Positions 5,964-12,264 of a DNA stretch of 14,932 nucleotides are shown here, one piece after another. Location: assembly GCA_048421225.1 (NCBI GenBank), contig DBFNRV010000079.1:1-14932 (forward strand), read 5' to 3'. A program made the translations under genes and the position numbers. The notes beneath the pieces were generated by a model that was given only the letters and a program-made list of their open reading frames with translations, had not been told where the DNA came from and did no database searches. Each line of letters starts with the position of its first letter. Position 1 is the stretch's first letter. This DNA is from UMGS946 sp048421225. GTDB lineage: Bacteria > Bacillota > Clostridia > Christensenellales > CAG-138.

Positions 5964-7691
5964 TTACGCCACCCCCTTTTGCTGGGAATTATATACTTCC
6001 CTGTATATCTCATTTGAGCTCATAAGCTCATCGTGAGTTCCTACGGCATTTATCCGGCCCTCATGCATGACTATGATCTTATCCGAATCCATAACCGATG
6101 TTATGCGCTGGGCAATAATTATGGTTGTGGTATTGGACAGCCTTTCCCTAAAAGCACTGCGTATTTTGGCGTCCGTCGCCGTATCTACCGCGCTGGTGCT
6201 GTCATCCAGAATGATGATCTTTGGATGCTTAAGAAGAGCTCTTGCAATACAAAGCCGCTGTTTCTGTCCGCCGGATACGTTTACGCCGCCCTGACCAAGT
6301 TCGGTTTCATATTTTTCTGGCATGTTCTCTATGAATTCATCGGCCTGAGCGGACCGGCAGACCTCCCTTATCTCCTCATCCGTAGCCGACTGATCGCCCC
6401 AAAGAAGATTATCCTTTATAGTACCCGTAAAAAGCACATTTTTTTGCAGAACCATAGAAACCGCCTCGCGCAGGCTTTCAATGCTGTATTCACGCACGTC
6501 GTGGCCGCCGACGATTACGCTGCCCGAATCTGCGTCGTACAGTCTTGGTATCAGCTGCACCAGCGTCGTTTTAGACGATCCAGTGCCTCCGATAATTCCC
6601 ACCGTTTCGCCAGATTGGATTTTAAGGTTTATGTCAATTAGGGTGCTGGTTTCCTTATCGCCTGAGTAGCTGAACGAAGCGTTTCTAAATTCAATGGATC
6701 CATCGGGAACCTTAAGGTTTTTGTCAGCTTCATCGTCGGTTATATCGATCGGTTCGCCGATCACCTCCAAGATGCGGTTTGCGGAGGCCTTTGACATCAC
6801 CAGGTTAACAAATACCATGGTTATCATCATGATTGAGCTAAGTATCTGTGAGATATAGCTTATAAAGCTCATAAGGTCGCCCGTCTGCATAGTGCCGGCA
6901 ATTATAGCGTTCCCCCCAATCCAGCAGGTCGCGATCATGCATATGTAAAGAACCATCTGTGCAATCGGTGAGTTAAGTACTAGAAGCCTTTCGGCTTTAA
7001 CCTGCGCTTTGGTTACCTCGGTAGCCGAAGTATCAAACTCGCTTGACTCATAATTTTCCCTAACAAACGCTTTTACTACGCGCATAGAAGTAAGGTTTTC
7101 CTGAACCCGCGCATTCATCCTGTCGTATTTCTTGAGCATTGCCTGAAAGCGGGGGAATGCCATAATGCTTATAAGGCCCATTGAAATGGCAAGCGCCGGT
7201 ATGGCAAATATAAATACAACGCCGGTTTCGCCGCTTACGGTCGTTGCCATTACAGTAGCGCTCACTAGCATTACGGGAGCGCGGACCAGCATCCTGATGC
7301 TCATCATGAATGCCTGCTGTATGTTGGTAACATCCGTGGTAAGCCTTGTTATCAGAGAGGCGGTGCTGTACTTATCCACATTCTTGAAAGAGAAGTCCTG
7401 TACCTTGTAGAATAACCCTTTACGGAGATTTTTAGCAAAACCGGTACTGGCCACCACCGCCAAACGTGCGCTTAGTACGCCAAAACCCAGCGAAAAAACC
7501 GCAAGCCCCACCATTAGAAGACCACGCTGTATTATATAGCTTATGTCGCCGTTTGCTATGCCGATATTGATTACATCCTTCATTACAAAGGGTATATATA
7601 CTTCAAGAAGAACTTCAATTATTATTGTTATTGCCGCTAAAATTGATTTAAATCCATATCCTTTTGCGTATGGAAGCAGTTTACGTATCAT
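5964..7691 (-). CDS. ABC exporter half-transporter (BmrC/LmrC-type, degenerate NBD)
   Basis: The product has 575 residues, with a transmembrane domain (about 1-305) and an ATPase domain (about 330-575). Walker A is GGTGSSKT (368-375), the Q-loop glutamine is 416 and the signature is a good VSGGQ (472-476). Walker B ends in LDD, so Asp497 replaces the catalytic glutamate, and Gln528 replaces the switch histidine (IIAQRI). With the partner's LSQGQ this makes one degenerate and one consensus ATP site, the pattern of heterodimeric drug exporters such as BmrCD and LmrCD. The ATG overlaps the marR stop by 4 nt (ATGA) and has the SD GGGGAGGAA 8 nt upstream. The partner gene follows after one base. 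The substrate is not predictable; the adjacent MarR regulator suggests a toxic compound or drug. Confidence 0.93.
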   Translation of the reverse strand: MIRKLLPYAKGYGFKSILAAITIIIEVLLEVYIPFVMKDVINIGIANGDISYIIQRGLLMVGLAVFSLGFGVLSARLAVVASTGFAKNLRKGLFYKVQDFSFKNVDKYSTASLITRLTTDVTNIQQAFMMSIRMLVRAPVMLVSATVMATTVSGETGVVFIFAIPALAISMGLISIMAFPRFQAMLKKYDRMNARVQENLTSMRVVKAFVRENYESSEFDTSATEVTKAQVKAERLLVLNSPIAQMVLYICMIATCWIGGNAIIAGTMQTGDLMSFISYISQILSSIMMITMVFVNLVMSKASANRILEVIGEPIDITDDEADKNLKVPDGSIEFRNASFSYSGDKETSTLIDINLKIQSGETVGIIGGTGSSKTTLVQLIPRLYDADSGSVIVGGHDVREYSIESLREAVSMVLQKNVLFTGTIKDNLLWGDQSATDEEIREVCRSAQADEFIENMPEKYETELGQGGVNVSGGQKQRLCIARALLKHPKIIILDDSTSAVDTATDAKIRSAFRERLSNTTTIIIAQRITSVMDSDKIIVMHEGRINAVGTHDELMSSNEIYREVYNSQQKGVA

Positions 7692-8194
7692 ATATCACAT
7701 TCCTCCCCACTCAATTCCTCTTCAATCGCAATTAGCTGCCTCAAATCCAATTCATATGCGCTGCCATCGGAAATATTAGCAAGCATCCTGTCCAGCATAT
7801 TAGCAAAAAGTTCAAGCTCATCCTCAGAAAAGCCCTCAAATATGCTTTCGTTAACGCTGTCGAATTTGCTTCTGCTCATCTTGACGAGCTCCATGCCCCT
7901 GTCCGTAAGGGTGAGCCGGTTACATCTAAGATTTGTCTCATCCGCCCTCTTTGTTATCAGCCCGGCGTGCTGCATTCGCTTTGTGCTTGTTGCTATAGAA
8001 GCGGGTGTAACGTGCAGTGCTTCAGCTATATCGTTTTGGGTACAGCCGTCATTCTTCATAACATATTCGAGTATAGGCGGCTGTTTAAAATGAAGCCCCA
8101 GTCCCTTAAGGGCGCTTCTAAGCCTGATCTTTCTAAGCACCTCCAGGCGGCTCATCCTATAGACAACACACCGAATGTTCCTATCCATTTTCAT
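7688..8194 (-). CDS. MarR-family transcriptional regulator of the ABC exporter operon
   Basis: The product has 168 residues. A winged helix-turn-helix covers about 39-104: ILEYVMKNDGCTQNDIAEAL, then the recognition helix TPASIATSTKRMQHAGLI, then the wing TNLRCNRLTLTDRG. Helices on both sides (10-36 and 107-145) fit the MarR dimer interface. The last 25 residues, rich in Glu, extend beyond the usual end. The GGGGGGGG run touches the ATG at 8194, so initiation at the ATG two codons later (8188), with better spacing, is equally possible. It is first in the operon and overlaps the exporter gene by 4 nt. A cluster of TTAAC-type sites overlaps its promoter, so autoregulation with release by an exported ligand is likely (inference). 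Confidence 0.88.
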   Translation of the reverse strand: MKMDRNIRCVVYRMSRLEVLRKIRLRSALKGLGLHFKQPPILEYVMKNDGCTQNDIAEALHVTPASIATSTKRMQHAGLITKRADETNLRCNRLTLTDRGMELVKMSRSKFDSVNESIFEGFSEDELELFANMLDRMLANISDGSAYELDLRQLIAIEEELSGEECDI

Positions 8195-8218
8195 CCCCCC
8201 CCTTTAATTACTATCACG

Positions 8219-8268
8219 TTTAACAATTAACCGTTTAACAGTATAACGATTTATAATTTAACCGTCAA
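8219..8268 (-). promoter_or_regulatory. marR-ABC operon promoter with repeated TTTAAC operator-like sites
   Basis: On the minus strand TTGACG (8268-8263) and TATACT (8245-8240) are 17 nt apart, a good sigma-A promoter. On the plus strand TTTAAC or close variants occur at 8219-8224, 8226-8231 (ATTAAC), 8234-8239, 8242-8247 (TATAAC) and 8257-8262. They flank or overlap the -10 and the predicted RNA start. CGTTTAACA occurs twice in direct orientation (8217-8225 and 8232-8240). This looks like the MarR-family operator region. Confidence 0.65.
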
Positions 8269-8306
8269 TCATTTTTTTGTATATTCGACTTTATTTTAGT
8301 TCGAAT

Positions 8307-8534
8307 TTAGCGAGCCGGCTTACAGTAGACAGCTTTACTTATTAAGCCTGTGTACCGCACATAGGGGATGGATAAAAGGTTTTTATACCGTGCTGGCAAT
8401 ATCGTCCAGCATAAATAAAAACGGCGTGGCGTTTGATAAACATCGGTAAGGCAGTACCAGACAGAAACCAAACTTAAAGGCTAACAAACGAGATTGTAAG
8501 GAAAACGGCGTACCATAAGCAGAGGTAACACGTT
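8307..8534. other. Gene-poor stretch, no supported feature
   Basis: Nothing here could be supported as a gene on either strand. Short open frames lack an SD, use atypical codons and have no recognisable domain. CGGCGT occurs at about 8422, 8505 and 8573, too short to interpret. Just left of it, ATTCGA (8283-8288) and TCGAAT (8301-8306) form a small inverted repeat upstream of the marR -35. Confidence 0.5.
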
Positions 8535-8639
8535 GTCCTTTGTGCCGACTTTCGTCACTATCGCGCAGCAGGACGGCGTTTTCGGAGGGAGAGGGGGATA
8601 GATAAATGCACCGTACCCAAAGAAGCGGACACAAAGGAC
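8535..8639. repeat. Long-range inverted repeat enclosing about 80 nt
   Basis: GTCCTTTGTG-CCG (8535-8547) pairs with CGG-A-CACAAAGGAC (8626-8639): 13 bp with a single bulged base. The enclosed segment includes GGAGGGAGAGGGGGA. It could be the closing stem of a structured RNA or the ends of a decayed element. There is no promoter or T-run at either end that would decide. Confidence 0.4.
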
Positions 8640-8666
8640 TAAACTATGTTAAAATATAAGAATAGG

Positions 8667-8801
8667 ATGCGGAATATTGGAAGAATTTGTAATAGTTAAC
8701 TTGCCGAGATCCGGGAGTTTAAGCAGGCAGGACGAACAAATTGTGAAATAGCAGAGCCTGTTGGCTCGAGCAAGGATCAGGCCGACGGTTTTTTTGAATA
8801 A
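8667..8801 (+). pseudogene. Remnant of a helix-turn-helix (transposase-like) protein
   Basis: Reading from 8703 gives AEIREFKQAGRTNCEIAEPV followed by GSSKDQADGFFE and a TAA at 8799-8801. The spacing of AEIRE-FKQAGRTN-EIAE-GSSKDQ resembles small helix-turn-helix domains common in transposases and site-specific recombinases. An in-frame TAA at 8697-8699 separates it from an upstream ATG at 8667, there is no SD, and no downstream frame continues the protein. A decayed fragment fits best. Similarity was judged by eye only. Confidence 0.3.
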
Positions 8802-9077
8802 CTACTATAGAGCACTTCATAAAAAGGATGTCCTCCTCTTGCCTTAACCATTTGTAGTGGCCGCCGCGGATCAATTCAAAGAACTTACAAAGAAACGATA
8901 TGCAGTAAACGCTTTGGCTTTTGTAATTGCCTGATACTTGACCCACGGCCTTACATTTTGTCCTCTTAGCCTATATTAGCCACATTTATTCTATTAAGTT
9001 TTCGTATTTGTAACAGTAAATACTTTGCGGATTGATCAATCAATGTAAGGCCGGCCTATTGTCTATAAGCATGATAA
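8802..9077. other. Gene-poor stretch, no supported feature
   Basis: There is no convincing gene. Open frames here show no SD, no domain and no continuity with the helix-turn-helix remnant. A GGCCGGCC palindrome lies near 9050. Confidence 0.45.
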
Positions 9078-9104
9078 GGCCGCAGGGACCTTATCCCTGC
9101 GGCC
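9078..9104 (-). terminator. GC-rich hairpin after gerQ, probable terminator
   Basis: GGCCGCAGGG (9078-9087) and CCCTGCGGCC (9095-9104) make a 10-bp perfect stem with a 7-nt loop, 35 nt past the gerQ stop. The minus-strand RNA continues TTATCATGCTTATAG, which is only moderately U-rich, so termination is probable rather than certain. Confidence 0.6.
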
Positions 9105-9139
9105 CGCGGAATCACACAGTAATGGGGGTATGCGTCAAA

Positions 9140-9838
9140 TCAGTATGAGCCATCCTTAAGATAAACTACTGGTATGCTAGAGCCGTTTTCAGGATTAGCT
9201 GCATAGCTTATATTGCCGCCGGGCGGATGGTAGTATATTCTCGCGTCCGTATTATCAGTAACCGCATTACTTGGATAATAGCCTTTATTGCGGGCGGTAT
9301 CGGGAAAGTCACGCCCGTAGGACAGGCCGCCGACCGTTCCATAATCATCGGTATGGCCTTCATAACGGTCAGTCCGATAAAAGGGGTTGGCCCCATATTC
9401 ATAGCTAGGCCAGCCATACGGACGCATATTGTTTGTATGCCTGAGCGTGTTTGAAAGGGGAACCGCCTCTTGTCCGGGAGAATAGTATACGCGGGTTCGC
9501 ATAAAGCGATCAATGTCCTGAGGCGCTGGTATCACGCCTTCAGGATAAAATGTGACGAATTTAAGCGCGTAAAGGTCACAGGCAGTAGAATGGTTGATTG
9601 TTGGATTGTGAAGTATAAAATAGCTTGGTCCAACCTGCGTAAGTACCCCATGGCGGAGCGCCACGCTGTTTGTTCCAATGAGAAGTTCGCACGCAACGTA
9701 GCGCCCGACTCCGCCCGACATCATATCCTGCATGTTATACGGGCTGACGCCGTCGGTTATTACTGCATCAGGATCGCGCATCTCATCCTCAACATAGCTG
9801 GCATTATACATCATATTGTTTGAAGGGTTTTCGGCCAT
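9140..9838 (-). CDS. gerQ: GerQ-like spore coat protein with long Tyr/Gly/Asn/Pro-rich tail
   Basis: The product has 232 residues. Residues 44-98 match the GerQ core: GRYVACELLIGTNSVALRHG, VLTQVGPSYFIL, then ACDLYALKFVTFYP. In Bacillus, GerQ holds the cortex hydrolase CwlJ in the spore coat and is cross-linked by transglutaminase. Residues 1-43 are rich in Asn, Met and Asp and contain no lysine, so the N-terminal lysine cross-linking known in Bacillus is not obvious here. Residues 99-232 form an extended tail rich in Tyr, Gly, Asn, Pro and Arg (WPSYEYGANPFYRTDRYEGH, GYYPS, YYHPPGG), coat-protein-like and absent from the short classical GerQ. SD GAGGT lies 8 nt before the ATG. It follows cwlJ by 11 nt, so the two are co-transcribed in the mother cell (inference). 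Confidence 0.85.
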   Translation of the reverse strand: MAENPSNNMMYNASYVEDEMRDPDAVITDGVSPYNMQDMMSGGVGRYVACELLIGTNSVALRHGVLTQVGPSYFILHNPTINHSTACDLYALKFVTFYPEGVIPAPQDIDRFMRTRVYYSPGQEAVPLSNTLRHTNNMRPYGWPSYEYGANPFYRTDRYEGHTDDYGTVGGLSYGRDFPDTARNKGYYPSNAVTDNTDARIYYHPPGGNISYAANPENGSSIPVVYLKDGSY

Positions 9839-9849
9839 AACAATTTACC

Positions 9850-10296
9850 TCATGTTTCATAATAATATTGCGTTGGGTTATAAAAACAATGGTCGCCTAT
9901 ACGGGCGCTAAACGTGCCCACAGTAGAAGGAAACGTATCGGGACAATTAGAGGAATAAGGATTGAAAAACCACAGCGCCGTGCCAAGGCCGGTTAGCCTG
10001 TTGCCGGCCATGGCCCAGTCTGCAATATCGTAATGTACCTGTTCAGGGTTCATATTATAGATGTTTTGGGGATTATACCGACCCGTAAGCACATCGGCGG
10101 CACAGTCGAACTGCCTGGACTGGAACACAACATTATGCATATTGCCGCCTTCACTTATCCTAGCATACTCGCCGCCGTACGCATTTACCCTATTCATTAC
10201 GACGGATGCTACGGCGCGCATCCCGTTATCACCCTCGCCGCCTGCTTCACACTTTATAAGCCTTGCAAGAAGCTCTCTTTGCGAATACGCCATCAT
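9850..10296 (-). CDS. cwlJ: CwlJ-like spore cortex-lytic cell wall hydrolase
   Basis: The product is a 148-residue single-domain enzyme of the Hydrolase_2 (SleB/CwlJ catalytic) family. Landmarks are LIKCEAGGEGDNGMRAVA (13-30, with Glu17 the likely catalytic acid), SVVMNRVN (31-38), VVFQSRQFDCA, then ALWFFNP and DHCFYNPT near the C-terminus. No signal peptide or peptidoglycan-binding domain is present, as in CwlJ and unlike SleB. CwlJ breaks down cortex peptidoglycan during germination and needs GerQ for coat localisation; gerQ lies 11 nt downstream. Two ATGs are adjacent: AAGGAG is 5 nt before the one at 10296 and 8 nt before the one at 10293, so the second may be used. Confidence 0.9.
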   Translation of the reverse strand: MMAYSQRELLARLIKCEAGGEGDNGMRAVASVVMNRVNAYGGEYARISEGGNMHNVVFQSRQFDCAADVLTGRYNPQNIYNMNPEQVHYDIADWAMAGNRLTGLGTALWFFNPYSSNCPDTFPSTVGTFSARIGDHCFYNPTQYYYET

Positions 10297-10352
10297 GAAA
10301 TCTCCTTCGGAGCGTTTTCCTGCGGCACGTAAGCCGCGCTGGGTTATACTGT

Positions 10353-10380
10353 TTTAATATGTTGGAAATTAAGGTTTCGT
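10353..10380 (-). promoter_or_regulatory. Candidate sigma-K-type promoter for cwlJ-gerQ
   Basis: On the minus strand AC (10380-10379) and CATATTAAA (10361-10353) are separated by 17 nt. This is one base from the sigma-K consensus AC-N17-CATAnnnTA. No sigma-A -35/-10 pair is seen here. Mother-cell control suits the genes, but sigma-E control cannot be excluded by eye. Confidence 0.35.
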
Positions 10381-10411
10381 GATTAAATGCGCTGTTTAGT
10401 TATACCCTGCC

Positions 10412-10443
10412 TTCACACATAAAAATCAGCAGAATATTATAAT
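10412..10443 (+). promoter_or_regulatory. Weak promoter candidate for the solute-binding lipoprotein
   Basis: A perfect TATAAT lies at 10438-10443, 30 nt before the ATG. The best -35-like hexamer, TTCACA at 10412-10417, is 20 nt away, which is too far for a normal promoter, so only the -10 is well supported. No TPP, SAM or T-box leader motif was recognised between 10297 and 10473. Confidence 0.4.
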
Positions 10444-10473
10444 AGATAAATTATATGGGGGGAGAGGTTTATT

Positions 10474-11478
10474 ATGTGCAAACGGATATTCGCCTTTTTA
10501 CTATGCATCGCGTTCCTAATAGTAGGGATTTATGGATGCGCCGATGATAGCAAACTTCGCAAGGTTGTGCTGAACGAGGTGACAAGATCGGTATTCTATG
10601 CTCCGCTCTATGTAGCTGTTTCGCTCGGATATTTCGAGGAAGAGGGTATGGACATAAACATAGTTACGGGGGGCGGAAGCGACAAGAGCATGACCGCATT
10701 GCTTGCGGGCCAGGCTGACGTTGCGCTTATGGGTCCAGAAACAGGAGTATATGTTGTAAACGAAGGGAAACAAGAACATCCGGTCATAGTAGCGCAGCTT
10801 ACGAAGAGGGATGGGTCATTCCTGGTAGGCAGGAATGATGAACCTAGCTTCAGCTGGGAGTCTCTAAGGGGGAAGTCAATAATAGGCGGACGTCCCGGGG
10901 GCATGCCGTTCATGACGCTTGAGTATGTTTTGAAAAATAATGGCTTAACACTGGGAGAAGATGTGGAAATTATAAGCAATGTACAATTTAACCTCATGGG
11001 AGGGGCTTTTGAAAGCGGCACAGGGGATTATGTCACCCTTTTTGAACCTACCGCAACCCAGTTTGAAAACCAAGGCAAGGGCCATATCGTAGCAAACGTT
11101 GGCCTTGAGTCCGGCGAGGTGCCATATACGACGTTTATGGTGACGCCAAAAATGATTGAAGAGGATCCGGAATTTGTCGAGGCGTTTGTGCGTGCGATAT
11201 ACAAAGCGCAGCTCTGGGTCCAAACTGCTACTGATACCCAGATAGCGGAGGCCATGATGCCGTTTTTTCCTGATACGGACGTATCAACTCTAGAATATGT
11301 CGCTAAAAGCTACCGCGCAACAGATTCGTGGATGGCCAATCCTATAATGAGTGAGGATGCCTTCAATAGATTGCAGGATATTATGGAAATGGCCGGTGAA
11401 TTAGGCGCCAGAGTAGAATTTGAGAGACTTATCAATAATAGCTTTGCCGAGAAAGCCGTTGGTGAACAGAAAAACTAA
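10474..11478 (+). CDS. SsuA/THI5-like ABC transporter substrate-binding lipoprotein (orphan)
   Basis: The product has 334 residues. The signal peptide MCKRIFAFLLCIAFLIVGIYG ends in a lipobox-like IYGC with Cys22 as the lipidated residue. The mature part follows the NMT1/SsuA fold: VTRSVFYAPLYVAVSLGYFE (37-56), EEGMDINIVTGGGSDKSMTA (56-75), AGQADVALMGPET (78-90), KRDGSFLVGR (111-120) and IIGGRPGGMP (136-145). This family binds sulfonates, pyrimidine precursors or related small organics for ABC importers. The ligand is not predictable. SD GGGGAGAGG lies about 6 nt before the ATG. No permease or ATPase gene adjoins, and a terminator follows immediately, so its transporter must be encoded elsewhere or it acts alone. 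Confidence 0.88.
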   Translation: MCKRIFAFLLCIAFLIVGIYGCADDSKLRKVVLNEVTRSVFYAPLYVAVSLGYFEEEGMDINIVTGGGSDKSMTALLAGQADVALMGPETGVYVVNEGKQEHPVIVAQLTKRDGSFLVGRNDEPSFSWESLRGKSIIGGRPGGMPFMTLEYVLKNNGLTLGEDVEIISNVQFNLMGGAFESGTGDYVTLFEPTATQFENQGKGHIVANVGLESGEVPYTTFMVTPKMIEEDPEFVEAFVRAIYKAQLWVQTATDTQIAEAMMPFFPDTDVSTLEYVAKSYRATDSWMANPIMSEDAFNRLQDIMEMAGELGARVEFERLINNSFAEKAVGEQKN

Positions 11479-11498
11479 TCCTTTCTTTGCTGGTTGGG

Positions 11499-11525
11499 AG
11501 GTCCTTCAATAAGAAGGGCCTTTTT
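11499..11525 (+). terminator. Intrinsic terminator after the solute-binding lipoprotein gene
   Basis: AGGTCCTTC (11499-11507) pairs with GAAGGGCCT (11513-11521) through a 5-nt loop, with one G-U pair. A run of T follows to 11525. It starts 20 nt after the stop codon. Confidence 0.85.
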
Positions 11526-11549
11526 ACCGCTTAGTTTTCAAACGATTAT

Positions 11550-11576
11550 ATACATATGGCAAGCCTGCCCAAGCTT
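11550..11576 (-). repeat. Dispersed intergenic repeat, copy B (inverted relative to copy A)
   Basis: Read on the minus strand this is the same 27-nt element as 2490-2516, differing at one base. It lies just past the lipoprotein terminator and directly abuts the 34-bp palindrome. On the minus strand TATAAT (11551-11546) follows it, so it may also contribute to an outward-facing promoter, though no gene lies ahead in that direction. Confidence 0.8.
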
Positions 11577-11609
11577 GTAGGTTTGTCAAACATGTTGGAC
11601 AAACCTACA
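11576..11609. repeat. 34-bp near-perfect palindrome
   Basis: TGTAGGTTTGTC (11576-11587) and GACAAACCTACA (11598-11609) are perfect 12-bp complements. The centre AACATGTT (11589-11596) is itself palindromic, leaving one A/G mismatch on each side of the dyad. The symmetry suits a large dimeric regulator or recombinase site or a cruciform. No T-run follows, so it is not a terminator. It ends 29 nt before the orphan promoter at 11639. Confidence 0.75.
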
Positions 11610-11638
11610 TCAGCCCTGTTTAGCAAGCAAAACAATGC

Positions 11639-11667
11639 TTGATTATACAATAAAACAATGCTATAAT
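11639..11667 (+). promoter_or_regulatory. Strong orphan sigma-A promoter upstream of tRNA-Ser
   Basis: TTGATT (11639-11644) and TATAAT (11662-11667) are 17 nt apart, with TGC before the -10 (extended -10). CAAGCA/TGCTTG (11624-11629/11636-11641) forms an inverted repeat overlapping the -35. AAAACAATGCT occurs twice, 23 nt apart (11629-11639 and 11652-11662), across the promoter. No coding sequence lies downstream; the next gene is tRNA-Ser at 11941. Confidence 0.7.
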
Positions 11668-11673
11668 GCTCTG

Positions 11674-11819
11674 GGTGTTGGGTTTGGGTCGATTTTTATA
11701 TATTTAGTATAAAATTCGACTGAATTTCGCATCAAGGATCAGTATGAGGTTGCCATGACAGGGCGTCGCTCAGACAACCACAATACGTTAATCCTTTAAA
11801 CAGTAAAGTATTGATTTTT
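11674..11819 (+). ncRNA. Candidate small RNA (or long tRNA leader)
   Basis: Transcription from the 11639 promoter should start near 11674. GTCGATTTTTATA (11688-11700) and TATAAAATTCGAC (11708-11720) form a 13-bp stem with a single T/T mismatch and a 7-nt loop. A second helix may form from GGTTG (11749-11753) and CAACC (about 11776-11780). An AT-rich stem at 11790-11812 is followed by GATTTTT, a possible weak terminator. No coding frame with an SD lies in the stretch. It may instead be the 5' leader of the tRNA-Ser transcript. From 11820 to 11940 only a GCGT-TTCG-ACGC hairpin (11822-11833) is seen. Confidence 0.35.
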
Positions 11820-11940
11820 CGGCGTTTCGACGCTATACTAAAATCAAATTTTGTTGTGTCCACCCATAGTCCATGCCCGCTGTATTCGTTGCATTAAACT
11901 ACATAAATAAGTCGGACAGGACAAAGGCAATCACATATAT

Positions 11941-12032
11941 GGAGATGTACCCAAGTGGCTGAAGGGTCCGGATTCGAAATCCGGTAGGTCGGCTTTGCCG
12001 GCGCTAGGGTTCAAATCCCTACATCTCCGCCA
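11941..12032 (+). tRNA. tRNA-Ser (anticodon CGA)
   Basis: The 7-bp acceptor stem GGAGATG/CATCTCC is perfect. The anticodon stem is CCGGA/TCCGG around the loop TTCGAAA, giving anticodon CGA (reads UCG). A long variable arm (GTCGGC-TTT-GCCGGC) marks it as class II serine tRNA. The T arm is TAGGG-TTCAAAT-CCCTA. The discriminator is G and CCA is encoded. It stands alone, with its own terminator. Confidence 0.97.
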
Positions 12033-12051
12033 GCAGGCAGTGCCTGCTTCC

Positions 12052-12090
12052 AATATCGCAGCTTCATTTGTGAGGTTGCGATATTTTTTT
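12052..12090 (+). terminator. Intrinsic terminator of tRNA-Ser
   Basis: AATATCGCA (12052-12060) pairs perfectly with TGCGATATT (12077-12085). The inner GCTTCA/TGAGGT extends the stem to 15 bp, with two G-U pairs and a TTTG loop. TTTTT follows. A smaller GCAGGCA/TGCCTGC palindrome lies between it and the tRNA (12033-12047). Confidence 0.92.
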
Positions 12091-12264
12091 GCTCCCCAAG
12101 ATAACCAGATTATCAAATGCATAGCATGTGAAGAGATGATGCTTTTAATTTTTTGATTGTAGGATTAAATATGGAAAACATCAAATGATATTGATCATAA
12201 TACTATCGTCTTTAAATTGGTAGTACTGAACCCTACTACCATGCCGCTATTACGGCTTAAGTCA

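Noticed and set aside
4058..6013. Longer ABC subunit starting at ATG 6013
   Set aside because: It would overlap the upstream gene by 50 nt with a poor SD, whereas ATG 5962 has a strong SD and directly follows the upstream stop.
8383..8634. 83-residue minus-strand open frame in the gap after marR
   Set aside because: It begins at a TTG without an SD, has unusual composition rich in Ser, Leu and Cys, and no recognisable domain. Coding cannot be supported.
8535..8639. Possible group II intron or known structured RNA (tmRNA, 6S, RNase P)
   Set aside because: The GAGGGAGAGGGGG stretch recalled intron domains, but no domain V hairpin, reverse transcriptase or conserved core of the named RNAs could be found.
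8719..8946. 75-residue minus-strand open frame in the same gap
   Set aside because: It has no SD or domain and runs antisense to the helix-turn-helix remnant. Possibly another remnant, but unsupported.
10297..10473. TPP riboswitch expected before a THI5-like gene
   Set aside because: The conserved CUGAGA and associated core segments are absent, so no thiamine link is claimed.
11941..12090. tRNA-Ser 3' end as an integration (att) site for the neighbouring repeats
   Set aside because: No duplicated tRNA 3' segment or integrase gene is seen in the window.
11931..12122. 63-residue minus-strand open frame over tRNA-Ser
   Set aside because: It is a chance frame across the tRNA and its terminator.
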